From NCBI GenBank assembly GCA_946539625.1, contig CAMNHT010000075.1, positions 1 to 6,675 of the forward strand: a DNA stretch of 6,675 nucleotides. Direction: 5' to 3'. This document shows positions 6,661 to 6,675 of this stretch, piece after piece. The translations under genes and the position numbers were made by a program. Every line of letters begins with the position of its first letter. Position 1 is the stretch's first letter. The notes under the pieces were generated by a model. It searched no databases. It was not told where the DNA came from and saw only the letters and a list, made by a program, of their open reading frames with translations. The DNA is from an uncultured Clostridia bacterium. Lineage in GTDB: Bacteria > Bacillota_A > Clostridia > Christensenellales > CAG-138.

Positions 6661-6675
6661 GGCTATAAGCCCTTG

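Overview
The window reads as chromosomal DNA from a GC-rich member of the Bacillota, most likely a clostridial anaerobe. The evidence is strong AGGAGG-type ribosome binding sites, consensus sigma-A promoters, a two-gene Ktr potassium transporter, a Bacillus-type D-amino-acid aminotransferase and an adenylation enzyme resembling standalone clostridial ones. The taxon is inferred from these features. Nearly all of the window is coding, and I saw no RNA gene, CRISPR array or transposase.

Left part, minus strand (about 4440 down to 1): one tightly packed operon read right to left. A sigma-A-type promoter (TTGAAC, 17-bp spacer, TATGAT) drives a class IV aminotransferase with the hallmark residues of D-amino-acid transaminase. 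Next, overlapping by ATGA, comes a membrane-anchored extracellular protein with seven Ig-like modules and a C-terminal transglutaminase-like domain with an intact Cys-His-Asp triad. One base after its stop begins an amino-acid adenylation enzyme (AMP-forming) with all core motifs; it runs off the left edge a few residues before its expected end. It is a real gene of at least 493 codons even though no stop codon lies in the window.

Middle (4377-4577): a divergent control region of about 200 bp holding two back-to-back promoters, a perfect 8-bp inverted repeat between them, and a small hairpin directly before the ribosome binding site of the rightward operon.

Right part, plus strand (4578-6613): ktrB and ktrA, the pore and the RCK regulatory subunit of a potassium uptake system, separated by 20 bp and closed by a 10-bp GAAA-loop hairpin that acts as a plausible terminator.

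Working hypothesis: the leftward operon supplies a D-amino acid (aminotransferase), activates an amino acid as its adenylate (adenylation enzyme, presumably loading a carrier protein encoded past the left edge) and acts on the cell surface (transglutaminase-like protein). This recalls the Dlt D-alanylation pathway, but the substrate pocket of the adenylation enzyme does not look like that of DltA. This link is inferred from gene order and families only.
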